Shown here piece by piece: positions 62,801 to 64,000 of a stretch of 64,000 bases of DNA. Within the stretch, counting starts at the first letter, position 1. Every line of letters begins with the position of its first letter. Below the pieces are notes generated by a model. The model saw only the letters and a program-made list of their open reading frames with translations. It ran no database searches and had not been told where the DNA came from. Source of the DNA: Oreocharis arfaki (Eukaryota > Chordata > Aves > Passeriformes > Paramythiidae); contig VZRR01009907.1 of NCBI GenBank assembly GCA_013398015.1, positions 57,259-121,258 of the forward strand. The letters are read 5' to 3'. The position numbers and the translations under genes were made by a program.

Positions 62801-63980
62801 ACCCGTGCCTGGCTGATGTAGATGGGTGTTGCAAACTGAGTTCCTCCTGATGGAGGAGGTATTTAGAGCAGGCACAATGGGGCACAGCTCCTACATTCTT
62901 TATTTTCCTCCCATAAGTGTTGGTCTGCTGCATCCAAGGTGGATACTCCTCTACCCCTCCCATGTAAAAGAATTAAAGTCTGTTGTCCTCCCCAAGTACT
63001 GCTGCATCACTGTTCTCTTCACCTTATAAACACTTTTGCAATAGCAATTAGTACTACAGAATGTGGTTGTGTTACTTAATCCCAATTTTTTTCATCTTCA
63101 GTGAGAAATTTTGATGATAATATGAGGATGTTGGTATGGACAAAAATGCATCAATATCTTCTAGGAGCTGAAACTTGAGCTTCCACGTTTTCAATAGATG
63201 CCATGTGTAACATCAGAGTATTGGCATAAAGCCTCATGCTGTTAGAAATGGACATGAAATGAGATGTGGCTTTTTCTGTTCCTTTCACAAACAGTATGAG
63301 AGTCATTTATTATTCTCTCTGTACCTGGAGGACTCTTTGCCTCCAGTTACTGTTGAGTATGCAGGCATAATAAAAGGCATGCCATTTTTGTGCATTTATA
63401 TGGATAACTTTCAAAGTAAAACTCACCACAGCTTCAGGCCAAAGGCTTTCTCCTTGAGTCACAGCTCCTATCATTTTTTCCCCTCAGGCATACTGATCCT
63501 TAGCTAGTCAGAGAAGCATGCACACAAATGATAGGTCATTAGGAAATTCTCTGAATGGCAAACCTCTGAAGTCATAACAAGTGCTATTTGCCATGCATCA
63601 TGATAAAACTCCTGAGTTTGAGGAGGCACTAATTATATGCTTGGTCTGCCATTTATTGGTTGTTGGAGCTGCTGTTTCCAGAGCACAGCAGCCTCTTCTG
63701 CAGCATAGTTCAACAAGATTGCCAGAGCACAGTGAGCCAAGCAGGGTTGACAGATTTTGGCATTTTATTCCCTTCAATGAAAGAATCTTGCATTACATCA
63801 CGAACTGGTACCTCACTTTGCCAGAGTACTGCATCATATACTGGTACAGTGATGTTGATCTATGGGCTTTCCTTAAAATTGTGTTTTGGGAACTCATTTC
63901 CCTCAGAACAAATGGCAACTGAAAGACTTTCATTTACCATCAGCCTTTGGTTTTTAATGGTTTGTTTCAGTAACACAATA

Positions 63981-64000
63981 GTTTATATATATATATATAT
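63981..64000. repeat. TA dinucleotide microsatellite at the window edge
   Basis: Alternating TA from about 63983 to the last base; it probably continues outside the window. Confidence 0.85.

Larger units (their letters stand above)
57791..64000. other. Upstream intergenic region
   Basis: About 6.2 kb with no gene I can support. It contains a CR1 fragment (59680-59822), a GC-richer block (about 62240-63030) that I cannot assign, and a TA microsatellite at the edge. In human, GPR33 and then NUBPL lie beyond DTD2; nothing like either is visible here. Confidence 0.7.

Noticed and set aside
1..64000. CRISPR arrays, tRNA, rRNA or operon-like gene clusters
   Set aside because: No regularly spaced direct repeats, no tRNA-like cloverleaf that I could recognise, and spliced vertebrate genes throughout.

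Overview
The window is vertebrate nuclear DNA, most likely from a bird and probably a passerine. The evidence is fragments of CR1 LINE 3' ends, bird-type endogenous-retrovirus LTRs, short introns compared with mammals, and two spliced genes whose exons translate to proteins very close to human HEATR5A and DTD2. These genes are neighbours in the same order on human chromosome 14q12. Two N runs (one single N, one 12-base run inside poly-A) show that it is a draft assembly.

Both genes lie on the minus strand, head to tail. Positions 1-29107 hold the first 19 coding exons of HEATR5A, read from high to low coordinates. I traced every splice junction by eye. The GT/AG sites and reading phases agree at each junction, giving 1018 complete codons, about half of the roughly 2050-residue protein. 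The rest lies beyond position 1. A long first intron (about 29108-39920) separates the ATG exon from a CpG island (about 39520-40270) that should be the HEATR5A promoter and 5' UTR exon.

Positions about 40270-49400 are intergenic, with a CR1 fragment, weak MIR-like SINE relics and a 530-bp solo LTR. DTD2 follows as three coding exons (57577-57684, 51674-51743, 49427-49752) that join to a 167-residue D-aminoacyl-tRNA deacylase 2, with its own CpG-island promoter at about 57410-57790. A second solo LTR (477 bp) sits in DTD2 intron 1. Positions 57.8-64.0 kb are upstream intergenic DNA with one CR1 fragment, a GC-richer block I cannot assign, and a TA microsatellite at the edge.

The two genes have separate jobs. 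HEATR5A is a HEAT-repeat protein of the Laa1/p200 family, linked to AP-1 clathrin-adaptor traffic. DTD2 proofreads mischarged tRNA. They share a locus, not a pathway. I see no sign of an undescribed system. The points most worth a second look are two solo LTRs with palindromic 6-bp target duplications flanking the last two DTD2 exons, a DTD2 poly(A) signal almost touching its stop codon, a CU-rich tract just after one HEATR5A donor site, a nested LTR in a HEATR5A intron, and four perfect short-loop hairpins in HEATR5A introns.
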